A stretch of 10,000 nucleotides of DNA from Flavobacterium sp. (GTDB taxonomy: Bacteria; Bacteroidota; Bacteroidia; Flavobacteriales; Flavobacteriaceae): NCBI RefSeq assembly GCF_020217025.1, contig NZ_JAIWOF010000205.1, forward strand, positions 1 through 10,000, read 5' to 3'. Position numbers and translations under genes: made by a program. Positions within the stretch are counted from its first letter, which is position 1. The number at the start of each line of letters is the position of its first letter. Positions 1 through 5,649 of the stretch are shown here, in pieces. Below the pieces are notes generated by a model. It made no database searches. It had not been told where the DNA came from and saw only the letters and a program-made list of their open reading frames with translations.

Positions 1-1
1 T

Positions 2-190
2 GACGAAACGGATAAAGATGCTTTTTTTGATGAACAAGCGGCTAAATTTATCAAAGCTCAGGAATTGATTTATGAAGATCCGAAGAATGCGAAGGAGCAC
101 TTTAATAACGGAATTGATGCTTGTATCAAATGCCATGAAGTAAAATGTGGTGGACCGATACCAAAAATTAAGAAACTATATATTGAGTAA
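2..190 (+). CDS. 3' end of a gene for a protein with a C-terminal CxxCH haem motif (partial)
   Basis: This is the C-terminal 62 residues of a plus-strand reading frame that enters from outside the window and stops at 188-190. The visible part is acidic and probably helical. It ends with the motif CIKCH at visible residues 41-45, followed by a third cysteine at 49 and a basic tail. CxxCH is the covalent haem c attachment motif. Its position about 20 residues from the C-terminus resembles class II (cytochrome c'-like) proteins, which carry haem in the last helix. If it is a c-type cytochrome it would act in the periplasm, but the N-terminus and any signal peptide are not visible. The frame itself is well supported because it runs straight into a stop codon and then a strong terminator. 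The haem assignment rests on one motif and family resemblance, so a metal-binding role is also possible. Confidence 0.7.
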   Translation, partial: DETDKDAFFDEQAAKFIKAQELIYEDPKNAKEHFNNGIDACIKCHEVKCGGPIPKIKKLYIE

Positions 191-205
191 TTGCTCCTAA
201 AATAA

Positions 206-252
206 AAAAGGTTTAAGAACTAGATTACGAATTCTTAAACCTTTTCTTTTTT
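206..252. terminator. Strong intrinsic terminator after the CxxCH gene
   Basis: A perfect 14-bp stem pairs 206-219 with 232-245 around a 12-nt loop. It is followed on the plus strand by a T-rich tail (242-252, broken by one C). The stem begins with an A run, so it could also work on the minus strand. It lies 16 bp after the stop codon of the upstream gene. Its tail ends only about 9 bp before the mnmD start codon, leaving almost no room for a separate mnmD promoter. Confidence 0.85.
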
Positions 253-261
253 GAATTTACT

Positions 262-927
262 ATGAAAAGAGAAATTATTATTACCGATGACGGTTCCACT
301 ACCATACGAATTCCGGATTGGGATGAGAACTATCATTCTACTCATGGTGCTATTCAGGAAGCCAAACATGTTTTCATTAAAAACGGATTGGATTTATTTC
401 AAAAACAAGATTCGATTTCCATTTTAGAAATTGGTTTTGGAACGGGTTTGAATGCGTTTATTACTTTTTTGGAAACTGTAAATAAAGAAAAAGTCAATTA
501 TGTTGGAGTAGAAGCGTACCCAATTTCTAGTGAAGAAATTGCTCAAATGAATTATGTTGCCGAATTACAAGCAACTCAATATCAAGCCGTTTTTGATAAG
601 ATGCATTCTTGTGATTGGGAAAGCCAACAAAACATCACTGAAAATTTTATTCTTACCAAGCGAAAACAGTTTTTTCAAGATATCGAAGATAAAGAGCAAT
701 ATGATTTAATTTACTTTGACGCTTTCGGATTTCCATTACAACCTGAATTGTGGAGTGAAGCTATTTTTAAGAAGATGTACGATGCACTTTTACCGAAAGG
801 AACATTGGTTACCTATGCTTGTCGTTCATCGATTAAGAATGCGATGTTAAGTGTCGGATTTTCAATTGAAAAACTACCGGGAGCTCCAGGAAAACGTGAA
901 ATGTTACGAGCTACAAAAAATAGTTGA
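262..927 (+). CDS. mnmD: tRNA (5-methylaminomethyl-2-thiouridine)(34) methyltransferase MnmD
   Basis: MnmD is a cytoplasmic SAM-dependent methyltransferase that converts nm5(s2)U34 to mnm5(s2)U34 in the wobble position of several tRNAs. It corresponds to the N-terminal domain of the two-domain MnmC of E. coli. The 221-residue length matches the stand-alone form, with no FAD oxidoreductase domain. Visible motifs are the family's N-terminal segment DENYHSTHGAIQEA (21-34), the SAM-binding glycine loop LEIGFGTGLN (55-64), an acidic residue in GVEAYP (82-87), the YFDAF motif (151-155), and the C-terminal PGAPGKREML (206-215), which parallels the GRKREML segment of MnmC. ATG at 262 is the first in-frame start and brings the N-terminus into register with the family. 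There is no clear Shine-Dalgarno sequence, as is usual in this phylum. A hairpin terminator sits directly upstream and a weaker hairpin directly after the stop. Confidence 0.92.
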   Translation: MKREIIITDDGSTTIRIPDWDENYHSTHGAIQEAKHVFIKNGLDLFQKQDSISILEIGFGTGLNAFITFLETVNKEKVNYVGVEAYPISSEEIAQMNYVAELQATQYQAVFDKMHSCDWESQQNITENFILTKRKQFFQDIEDKEQYDLIYFDAFGFPLQPELWSEAIFKKMYDALLPKGTLVTYACRSSIKNAMLSVGFSIEKLPGAPGKREMLRATKNS

Positions 928-948
928 TTCTTGCTTTAGAGTAAGAAT
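927..948 (+). terminator. Hairpin after mnmD, probable weak terminator
   Basis: A 9-bp stem (927-935 with 940-948, one G-T wobble) closes a 4-nt loop and starts at the last base of the mnmD stop codon. The tail is only TTT followed by A-rich sequence, so termination may be inefficient. Read-through into the small downstream gene is possible. The rest of 949-1059 is AT-rich, with only a poor match to a promoter. Confidence 0.5.
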
Positions 949-1059
949 TTAATAAAAATTTAGCATTTTTTTTGTCAACTAAATCATTTTTGAAACGTTT
1001 TTTTATTTATCTTTACAACAAGTTCTTACCCCTAGTCTAACCTTTTATCTAGAAAAAGT

Positions 1060-1254
1060 ATGCCAAGACCGATGTTTTCTTACACCAAGTCAATTTTGGA
1101 AAGAGTGAGTTTTGATGCGAAACTATTTTGTAAAGAATTAGAGAAAGCAGTTCGAGTATTGCTTCCTTACGAAATAGATCAATTGAGAGAGTGGCTTCTA
1201 CAATTTACTGAAGAAAAGCCTGAATTAAGACAATGTTTAATTTATATCAACTAA
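1060..1254 (+). CDS. Conserved small protein of unknown function (64 residues)
   Basis: This encodes a 64-residue soluble protein with no signal peptide or membrane segment. The pattern looks mostly helical. The opening MPRPMFSYTKSILERVSFD is followed by a helix with FCKELEKA (42-bp region of residues 23-30), then LLPYEIDQLREWLLQF (34-49) and a short C-terminal CLIYIN. There are two cysteines, in FCKEL and QCLIY. To my recollection, near-identical proteins occur widely in Flavobacteriaceae with no assigned function; the sequence alone cannot prove this. Coding is supported by the ATG in a purine-rich context (AGAAAAAG just upstream), an uninterrupted frame, and a strong terminator 6 bp after the stop. 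It stands alone between mnmD and oxyR, so context gives no clear role. A small adaptor or regulatory protein is conceivable but not shown. Confidence 0.75.
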   Translation: MPRPMFSYTKSILERVSFDAKLFCKELEKAVRVLLPYEIDQLREWLLQFTEEKPELRQCLIYIN

Positions 1255-1260
1255 AAATAG

Positions 1261-1288
1261 AAGTCCCGATAACCTCGGGACTTTTTTT
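1261..1288. terminator. Bidirectional terminator between the 64-residue gene and oxyR
   Basis: A perfect 9-bp GC-rich stem (AAGTCCCGA, 1261-1269, with TCGGGACTT, 1275-1283) closes a 5-nt loop. T runs to 1288 on the plus strand. On the minus strand the sequence beyond the stem is also T-rich (complement of CTAAAAATAG). It therefore suits both convergent genes, the small protein on the plus strand and oxyR on the minus strand. Confidence 0.92.
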
Positions 1289-1304
1289 ATGCTATAAATT
1301 GGTA

Positions 1305-2243
1305 TTATTTTGTTTTTGGACTGATAATTTCAACATCACTAAAAGCAATAGCTCCACGTACAACACCAGCGATAGTGTCGCGTAAAGCATTAATTATATG
1401 AATTTTCAATTCATTTTTAGGATAAATCAAACTTACTTCACGAGCAGGTTTAGGATCTTTAAATGATTTTAATTTTGTTTTACTTTTATCATTTAAATCT
1501 AAAGTATGTAAATAAGGCAGTAAAGTTGTACCTAAGCCTTCATCCGCTAATTTAATTAGGGTTTCAAAACTTCCGCTTTCCAATTGGAAATGACTATCGG
1601 TAATGTATTTATTGTTTTTGCATAAATTTAAAATTCCATTTCTAAAACAATGACCGTCTTGTAAAAGCAGAATTTTATCTAAGTCTAAATCCGCAATTTC
1701 AATTTCTTTTTTATCTATTGCAGGGTGATTTGCTGGAACATAAGCTACAAATGGCTCATAATATAAAACAATCTCTTTTAGATTTTCTTCTTCCAAAGGA
1801 GTAGCTGCTATAGCGCAATCTAAATGACCGTTCTTTAATTTTTTTATGATTTCCTCAGTTGTTTGTTCTTCAATAATCAAATTGACTTTTGGATATTTTT
1901 TAATAAAATTATTTAAGAACATAGGAAGTAGAGTTGGCATAACCGTTGGAATAATTCCCACTTTAAATTCGCCACCAATGTAACCTTTTTGTTGGTCAAC
2001 GATGTCTTTTATTCTTCCTGCTTCGTTAACAATATTCTTAGCTTGATTGACGATTTTCTCCCCAACTTCAGTTAATAGAATAGGCTTTTTACTTCTGTCG
2101 AAAATAAGAATATCTAATTCATCTTCTAATTTTTGAATTTGCATACTTAATGTAGGTTGGGTAACGAAACATTTTTCAGCAGCTAAAGTAAAATTTTTGT
2201 ATTCGGCAACTGCCAAAACGTAATATAGTTGTGTAATTGTCAT
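1305..2243 (-). CDS. oxyR: LysR-family hydrogen peroxide sensor OxyR
   Basis: This is a 312-residue LysR-type transcription factor. The N-terminal winged helix-turn-helix (about 1-60) includes NFTLAAEKCFVTQPTLSMQI (17-36), and the effector domain covers about 90-300. The assignment to OxyR rests on DGHCFRNGILNLC, which places cysteines at residues 199 and 208. These are the same positions and spacing as the redox pair C199/C208 of E. coli OxyR, which form a disulfide on oxidation by H2O2. An upstream ATG at 2279 would add 12 hydrophobic residues. I reject it because family members begin MTITQLYYVLAVAEY, and because the candidate operator and the oxyR -7 element fall inside that extension. The gene is divergent from dps, a classic OxyR target. 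It is probably autoregulated, since the operator overlaps its own -7 element. It ends at a bidirectional terminator. Confidence 0.95.
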   Translation of the reverse strand: MTITQLYYVLAVAEYKNFTLAAEKCFVTQPTLSMQIQKLEDELDILIFDRSKKPILLTEVGEKIVNQAKNIVNEAGRIKDIVDQQKGYIGGEFKVGIIPTVMPTLLPMFLNNFIKKYPKVNLIIEEQTTEEIIKKLKNGHLDCAIAATPLEEENLKEIVLYYEPFVAYVPANHPAIDKKEIEIADLDLDKILLLQDGHCFRNGILNLCKNNKYITDSHFQLESGSFETLIKLADEGLGTTLLPYLHTLDLNDKSKTKLKSFKDPKPAREVSLIYPKNELKIHIINALRDTIAGVVRGAIAFSDVEIISPKTK

Positions 2244-2245
2244 TA

Positions 2246-2279
2246 TTGATAAATTTGATACAAATATAAAAACTATCAA
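2246..2279. promoter_or_regulatory. Candidate OxyR operator between oxyR and dps
   Basis: Three copies of one hexamer lie in the 95-bp divergent gap. TTGATA occurs at 2246-2251 and again at 2255-2260, and its inverted copy TATCAA is at 2274-2279. The second and third form a perfect inverted repeat with a 13-bp spacer, the dyad layout expected for a LysR dimer. The half-site shares the GATA/TATC core with the E. coli OxyR pattern ATAG-N7-CTAT, but the spacing differs. It overlaps the oxyR -7 element and lies about 58 bp upstream of the predicted dps start point. This geometry would allow repression of oxyR and activation of dps. The binding itself is inferred. Confidence 0.6.
2261..2268 (-). 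promoter_or_regulatory. oxyR promoter -7 element
   Basis: On the minus strand this reads TATATTTG, a full match to the Bacteroidota -7 consensus TAnnTTTG. Transcription would start near 2255, about a dozen bases before the chosen ATG at 2243. No TTG-type -33 element is present at normal spacing. The element lies in the spacer of the TTGATA/TATCAA dyad, so a bound regulator should occlude it. Confidence 0.5.
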
Positions 2280-2311
2280 TTAAATTTATTAATAATAAGG
2301 GCTTAAAATTT

Positions 2312-2319
2312 TAATTTTG
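2312..2319 (+). promoter_or_regulatory. dps promoter -7 element
   Basis: TAATTTTG is a full match to the Bacteroidota -7 consensus TAnnTTTG and lies about 20 bp before the dps ATG at 2339, giving a short leader. The region 17-23 bp upstream contains no TTG for the -33 contact. A missing -33 element fits an activator-dependent promoter, in line with activation by OxyR bound upstream. Confidence 0.5.
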
Positions 2320-2338
2320 AATAAATAAATTAAGAATT

Positions 2339-2818
2339 ATGAAATTAAATAGTTTAGGATTACCAAAAGAACAATCAGAGGAATTAGTAACAGAATTGAA
2401 TGGATTGTTATCTAACTTTCAAATATACTATCAAAATTTAAGAGGATTACATTGGAACATTAGAGGAAAACGTTTTTTTGATTTGCATTTAAAATTTGAA
2501 GAATTATATAATGACAGTCAAATTAAAATCGATTTGATAGCCGAACGTGTGTTAACTCTGGGAGGAACACCTTTGCACACTTTTTCAGATTATATAGAAA
2601 ATAGTAAATTAAAAGTTGGAAAAGGAATTTCGAAAGATGTCGAAGCCATTCAATTAATTTTAGATTCATTGTCTGTTTTATTACAAATAGAAAGAACAAT
2701 TTTGACTAAATCGAATGCTATAAATGATGAAGGAACAAATTCTATGATGAGCGATTTTATTGCAGAACAAGAAAAAACAAATTGGATGTTAAAAGCATGG
2801 ATGGAAGAAGAAATTTAA
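2339..2818 (+). CDS. dps: Dps-family DNA-protection and iron-storage ferritin
   Basis: Dps assembles into dodecameric cages in the cytoplasm. They oxidise Fe(II), preferably with H2O2, and store the iron, which suppresses Fenton damage to DNA. The 159-residue length is usual. The four-helix ferritin-like core carries the inter-subunit ferroxidase residues H38 (in LHWNI), H50 (in FDLHLKFEELY), D65 and E69 (in KIDLIAERV). Their spacing of 12, 27 and 31 residues is identical to H51, H63, D78 and E82 of E. coli Dps. The C-terminal helix contains the family's EQEKTNWMLKAWM segment (143-155). The N-terminus is short and only mildly basic, so non-specific DNA binding may be weak. The gene is divergent from oxyR and probably OxyR-activated. 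It is followed by a weak hairpin and T run. Confidence 0.95.
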   Translation: MKLNSLGLPKEQSEELVTELNGLLSNFQIYYQNLRGLHWNIRGKRFFDLHLKFEELYNDSQIKIDLIAERVLTLGGTPLHTFSDYIENSKLKVGKGISKDVEAIQLILDSLSVLLQIERTILTKSNAINDEGTNSMMSDFIAEQEKTNWMLKAWMEEEI

Positions 2819-2847
2819 CAACAGCTTTTACTCATGTTGGTTTTTTT
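2819..2847 (+). terminator. Possible weak terminator after dps
   Basis: A 5-bp stem CAACA (2819-2823) and TGTTG (2835-2839) around an 11-nt loop is followed after one G by a run of seven T. The stem is short, so this is weak, but the position directly after the dps stop and the T run suggest termination before the next operon. Confidence 0.4.
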
Positions 2848-2866
2848 ATAAAAAAATTAAGAGTTG

Positions 2867-2886
2867 TATACTATTGAAATAGTATA
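2867..2886. promoter_or_regulatory. Palindrome before the SulP operon, candidate operator
   Basis: Two perfect 9-bp arms, TATACTATT (2867-2875) and AATAGTATA (2878-2886), flank a central GA. The palindrome ends 8 bp before the ATG of the 96-residue gene. It contains TACTATTG (2869-2876), a one-mismatch version of the -7 consensus TAnnTTTG that would start transcription near 2882. A repressor bound here would cover both the -7 element and the transcription start. As RNA it could also fold into a hairpin just before the start codon. No T run follows, so it is not a terminator. Confidence 0.55.
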
Positions 2887-2894
2887 TTCGCGGT

Positions 2895-3185
2895 ATGAAA
2901 TTATTGGTGAATATATTTTTATTTATTTTCATAACTTTTTTATCTACACCGACATTGATTGGAATGATAGATAAGGAGGCTGATACGTCTTATTTTTACA
3001 ATATGTGTGAAGAAGAAGAAAATCATGCGCCTTTTAATGAAATTAAATCCATACCAACAATTCATTATTCTTATATTAATTTTTCTTCTTTCGAGGTAAA
3101 TGAATTAAATGTTTTAGTCGAGCATGATTTGAGTTTTGATAATTTAGCACATCAAATTTTTTCTCCGCCTCCAAATAATTTATAA
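2895..3185 (+). CDS. Small membrane-anchored or secreted protein at the head of the SulP operon
   Basis: This 96-residue protein opens with a strongly hydrophobic segment (residues 1-23, KLLVNIFLFIFITFLSTPTL) that is a signal peptide or a single membrane anchor. An acidic region with CEEEENHA (38-45) follows, then a beta-rich stretch (about 50-75), and the tail ends in IFSPPPNNL. By recollection, short flavobacterial proteins with this hydrophobic start, acidic middle and PPP-containing tail occur next to SulP or efflux genes and have no assigned function. There is no lipobox cysteine after the hydrophobic part. It lies 65 bp before the SulP start and shares its strand, so co-transcription is likely. 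A periplasmic or membrane accessory role to the transporter is a guess from context. It could instead be a leader-type peptide acting through its translation. Confidence 0.7.
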   Translation: MKLLVNIFLFIFITFLSTPTLIGMIDKEADTSYFYNMCEEEENHAPFNEIKSIPTIHYSYINFSSFEVNELNVLVEHDLSFDNLAHQIFSPPPNNL

Positions 3186-3203
3186 TACAGTTATTTTTTC
3201 TTA

Positions 3204-3225
3204 ACACTCCTTTTTTTTTGAGTGT
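3204..3225 (+). other. Hairpin with all-T loop between the small protein and SulP genes
   Basis: A perfect 6-bp stem, ACACTC (3204-3209) and GAGTGT (3220-3225), encloses a C and a run of nine T. It lies 25 bp before the preferred SulP start. The T run is inside the loop rather than after the stem, so it is not a canonical terminator on this strand. It could be an RNA-processing or stability element that sets the ratio of the two gene products. Confidence 0.35.
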
Positions 3226-3250
3226 AGTATTAATGTATTATAAAATTTTC

Positions 3251-4846
3251 ATGAATAATCATTCTATTTTTTCCAATGTAAGAGGAGATCTTGCATCTGG
3301 TCTTGTTGTATTTTTAGTTGCTTTACCCTTATGTTTGGGTATTGCTTTAGCTTCTGGTGCGCCTTTGTTTTCAGGTATTGTTTCGGGGGTTATTGGAGGT
3401 ATTGTTGTTGGGTTTTTAAGTAATTCTGCCTTGAGTGTTACGGGGCCAGCGGCTGGTTTAACCGCTATTGTTTTGACAGCGATTACTGATTTAGGTGGTT
3501 TTGATATCTTTTTGGTTGCGGTAATTTTGGCTGGATTAATTCAGATTGCTTTAGGTTTTTTAAGAGCAGGAAGTTTTTCTAATTATTTTCCCACCAGTGT
3601 AATTGAAGGAATGTTAGCTGCCATAGGAATTATCATTATTTTAAAACAAATTCCGCATGCTTTTGGTCATGATGTTGACAATGAAGGCGATTTCTTTTAT
3701 ATTGAAAAATCAGGTCATACTACTTTTGATACCTTAATTGAGTCGATAAATTATATTCATTCTGGTGCTTTAATTATTGCTTTACTTTCGATAGCTATTT
3801 TGATTACTTGGGAAAAAGTTCCTGCTTTACGAAATATTAAAATTATTCCAGGAGCTTTGGTTGTAGTAGTAGTAAGTATTTTATTGAATGAATTTTTTAT
3901 TCAATCGGGTTCTAATTTAGCGATTGTTGCCCAAAATCATTTGGTGAATTTACCATCACTCTCCGAAATTAAAAATGGTTTTGCTCTGCCAAATTTCACA
4001 TCATTAACAAATGAAAAAGTTTGGATTGTAGCTGTTACGATTGCTGTTGTCGCTTCAATTGAAACCTTATTGTGTATTGAAGCAACAGATAAATTAGATC
4101 CATACAAGCGATTTACAGACACTAATCGTGAATTAAAGGCTCAAGGTATTGGAAATTTAATTAGTGGTTTATTAGGTGGATTGCCAATGACATCAGTCGT
4201 TGTTCGTTCGTCTGCTAATATAAATTCAGGGGGTAGAACAAAATTATCTACCATTTTCCATGGGATACTTTTATTTACTTTTGCCCTTTCAATACCATTT
4301 GTTTTAAACAAAATTCCATTAGCGGCTTTAGCTGCAGTTTTATTAATGGTGGGTTATAAATTGGCAAAACCAAGCGTTTTTGTACATTTGTGGAACAATG
4401 GATATTCTCAGTTTATACCTTTTGTAGTAACTGTAATTGCTGTTGTACGTATCGATTTATTAAAAGGGGTTGGAATAGGCTTAGCCGTAAGTATTCTTTT
4501 TATTTTATATCAAAACTTAAAAATAGCCTATTCATTCAAGAAAGAATCTTTTCATGATGGTGATGTTATTACTATTAAATTAGCGCAAGAAGTTTCGTTT
4601 TTGAATAAAGCAGCGATTAAAAATACATTAGCAAGTATTCCAAAAGGTTCGAAGTTAATTATTGATGCTTCAAATACCAGATATATCGATTTTGATGTGG
4701 TAGAATTAATTAAAGATTTTAGAAATGTGAAAGCGGAAGACAAAGAAATCGATTTAACATTGAAAGGGTTTAAAGAGCATTATGACTTAGAAAATACTGA
4801 GTTTAAACATGTAAAAATTAAAGAATCAACTGAAGAAATAAAATAA
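3251..4846 (+). CDS. SulP-family inorganic anion transporter, probably bicarbonate
   Basis: This 531-residue inner-membrane protein has the SulP layout: a multi-span transport domain (about 10-425) and a cytoplasmic STAS domain (about 439-531). Conserved features are ALPLCLGIALASGAP (24-38) and TGPAAGL (64-70) in the first half. The second half has ASIETLLCIEATDK (268-281) and GGLPMTSVVVRSSAN (309-323), typical of the SulP core. The STAS domain has IIDASNTRYIDFD around D472. SulP members carry sulfate, bicarbonate or other anions. Linkage 13 bp upstream of a carbonic anhydrase favours bicarbonate, as in BicA-like systems, but substrate cannot be read from sequence. I start at ATG 3251 because it aligns with family N-termini. 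A TTG at 3218 and an ATG at 3233 are in frame but add unconserved residues, and the TTG overlaps a hairpin. Confidence 0.92.
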   Translation: MNNHSIFSNVRGDLASGLVVFLVALPLCLGIALASGAPLFSGIVSGVIGGIVVGFLSNSALSVTGPAAGLTAIVLTAITDLGGFDIFLVAVILAGLIQIALGFLRAGSFSNYFPTSVIEGMLAAIGIIIILKQIPHAFGHDVDNEGDFFYIEKSGHTTFDTLIESINYIHSGALIIALLSIAILITWEKVPALRNIKIIPGALVVVVVSILLNEFFIQSGSNLAIVAQNHLVNLPSLSEIKNGFALPNFTSLTNEKVWIVAVTIAVVASIETLLCIEATDKLDPYKRFTDTNRELKAQGIGNLISGLLGGLPMTSVVVRSSANINSGGRTKLSTIFHGILLFTFALSIPFVLNKIPLAALAAVLLMVGYKLAKPSVFVHLWNNGYSQFIPFVVTVIAVVRIDLLKGVGIGLAVSILFILYQNLKIAYSFKKESFHDGDVITIKLAQEVSFLNKAAIKNTLASIPKGSKLIIDASNTRYIDFDVVELIKDFRNVKAEDKEIDLTLKGFKEHYDLENTEFKHVKIKESTEEIK

Positions 4847-4859
4847 TACAACTATAAAT

Positions 4860-5543
4860 ATGAAAGCACATAATAAAGAAACACAAGCACAGATGACTCC
4901 TCGTAAGGCATTACAGTTTTTAAAAGAGGGAAATGATCGTTTTATCAATAATTTAAAAGCACATAGAGATTTATTAGAACAAGTTAACGAAACTCGTGAC
5001 GGGCAATGGCCATTTGCTACGATTTTAAGTTGTATTGATAGTAGAACCTCTGCCGAATTAATTTTTGACCAAGGATTAGGCGATATTTTTTCGGTAAGAA
5101 TTGCCGGGAATATTGTAAATACGGATATCTTAGGAAGTATGGAATTTGCTTGTAAAGTCGCTGGTTCTAAATTAATTGTGGTTTTAGGTCATAGTAAGTG
5201 TGGTGCAGTAAAAGGGGCTTGCGACCACGTGAAATTGGGTAATCTAACCGAATTACTATCTAAAATACAACCCGCTGTTTATGAGGAAAACACAATTACA
5301 GAGGATAGAAGTTCTTCTAATTCTGCTTTTGTAGAAAATGTATCAGAAATCAATGTGAAACGAAATGTGAAAAACATCATTGAACGCAGTTTTGTTTTAG
5401 AGCAAATGGTTGAAAATGGCGAAATAGGTATTGTTGGTGCTATGCATGATATTGAAACTGGGTTAGTGACTTTTTATGATGATGTTCTTTTTATTAAAGA
5501 TGAATTAAATCCGAATTTTACAGTTGCTAAATTGAGACATTAA
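4860..5543 (+). CDS. Beta-class carbonic anhydrase paired with SulP
   Basis: This zinc enzyme interconverts CO2 and bicarbonate. The 227-residue protein has the beta-class signature: zinc ligands C58 (in LSCIDSR), H111 and C114 (in GHSKCGA), and the catalytic dyad D60/R62. The segment RIAGNIVN (80-87) is also typical. It has no signal peptide, so it is cytoplasmic. It differs clearly from the second carbonic anhydrase downstream, with a longer N-terminal helix (MTPRKALQFLKEGNDRF, 12-28) and a polar insert near 140-160. It therefore belongs to a different beta subgroup, the one often found with SulP. The start lies 13 bp after the SulP stop, so the two are almost certainly co-transcribed and perhaps translationally linked. 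The likely job is to equilibrate imported bicarbonate with CO2 at the inner face of the membrane. A strong terminator follows. Confidence 0.93.
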   Translation: MKAHNKETQAQMTPRKALQFLKEGNDRFINNLKAHRDLLEQVNETRDGQWPFATILSCIDSRTSAELIFDQGLGDIFSVRIAGNIVNTDILGSMEFACKVAGSKLIVVLGHSKCGAVKGACDHVKLGNLTELLSKIQPAVYEENTITEDRSSSNSAFVENVSEINVKRNVKNIIERSFVLEQMVENGEIGIVGAMHDIETGLVTFYDDVLFIKDELNPNFTVAKLRH

Positions 5544-5566
5544 TTTGCATTTAATCTAAAAATTAT

Positions 5567-5617
5567 AAAAGCTATCTCTTCTTCAATATGATAAAGTTTG
5601 AATAGGATAGCTTTTTT
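5567..5617 (+). terminator. Terminator of the SulP-carbonic anhydrase operon
   Basis: A perfect 10-bp stem pairs 5567-5576 with 5606-5615, with a T run from 5612 to 5617. The 29-nt loop contains a second small stem (TTCAA 5582-5586 with TTGAA 5598-5602). The structure lies 23 bp after the carbonic anhydrase stop and separates the two carbonic anhydrase genes into different transcription units. Confidence 0.8.
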
Positions 5618-5629
5618 GTTTTATATTTG
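5597..5629 (+). promoter_or_regulatory. Promoter of the second carbonic anhydrase gene
   Basis: TTTG (5597-5600) is followed after 21 bp by TATATTTG (5622-5629). This matches both the -33 and -7 elements of the Bacteroidota primary sigma factor with acceptable spacing. Transcription would start near 5636, leaving about 14 bases before the ATG at 5650. The -33 element sits inside the loop of the preceding terminator, so the two signals overlap. Confidence 0.65.
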
Positions 5630-5649
5630 ATACTACATAGATTATGATA

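Noticed and set aside
989..1015. Possible promoter for the 64-residue gene: TTTG (989-992) and TATCTTTA (1008-1015)
   Set aside because: The spacing of 15 bp is too short for the Bacteroidota promoter and the -7 element lacks the final G. It may still be a weak promoter but is not strong enough to list.
2244..2279. Longer oxyR start at 2279 adding 12 residues
   Set aside because: The extra residues are hydrophobic and not part of the family N-terminus. They contain the candidate operator and the oxyR -7 element, so a transcript from that promoter would not include the upstream ATG.
2837..2876. TTG at 2837-2839 as -33 partner for the TACTATTG element before the 96-residue gene
   Set aside because: The spacing of 29 bp is well outside the usual 17-23 bp range.
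3218..3250. Earlier SulP starts at TTG 3218 and ATG 3233
   Set aside because: Family members begin close to the NNHSIFSNVRGDL segment. The TTG overlaps the hairpin, and the added residues look like untranslated leader.
3937..4122. Open frame on the minus strand inside the SulP gene (also one at 4552-4743)
   Set aside because: Both are antisense to a conserved coding region, have no recognisable protein or start signals, and are explained by codon composition of the real gene.
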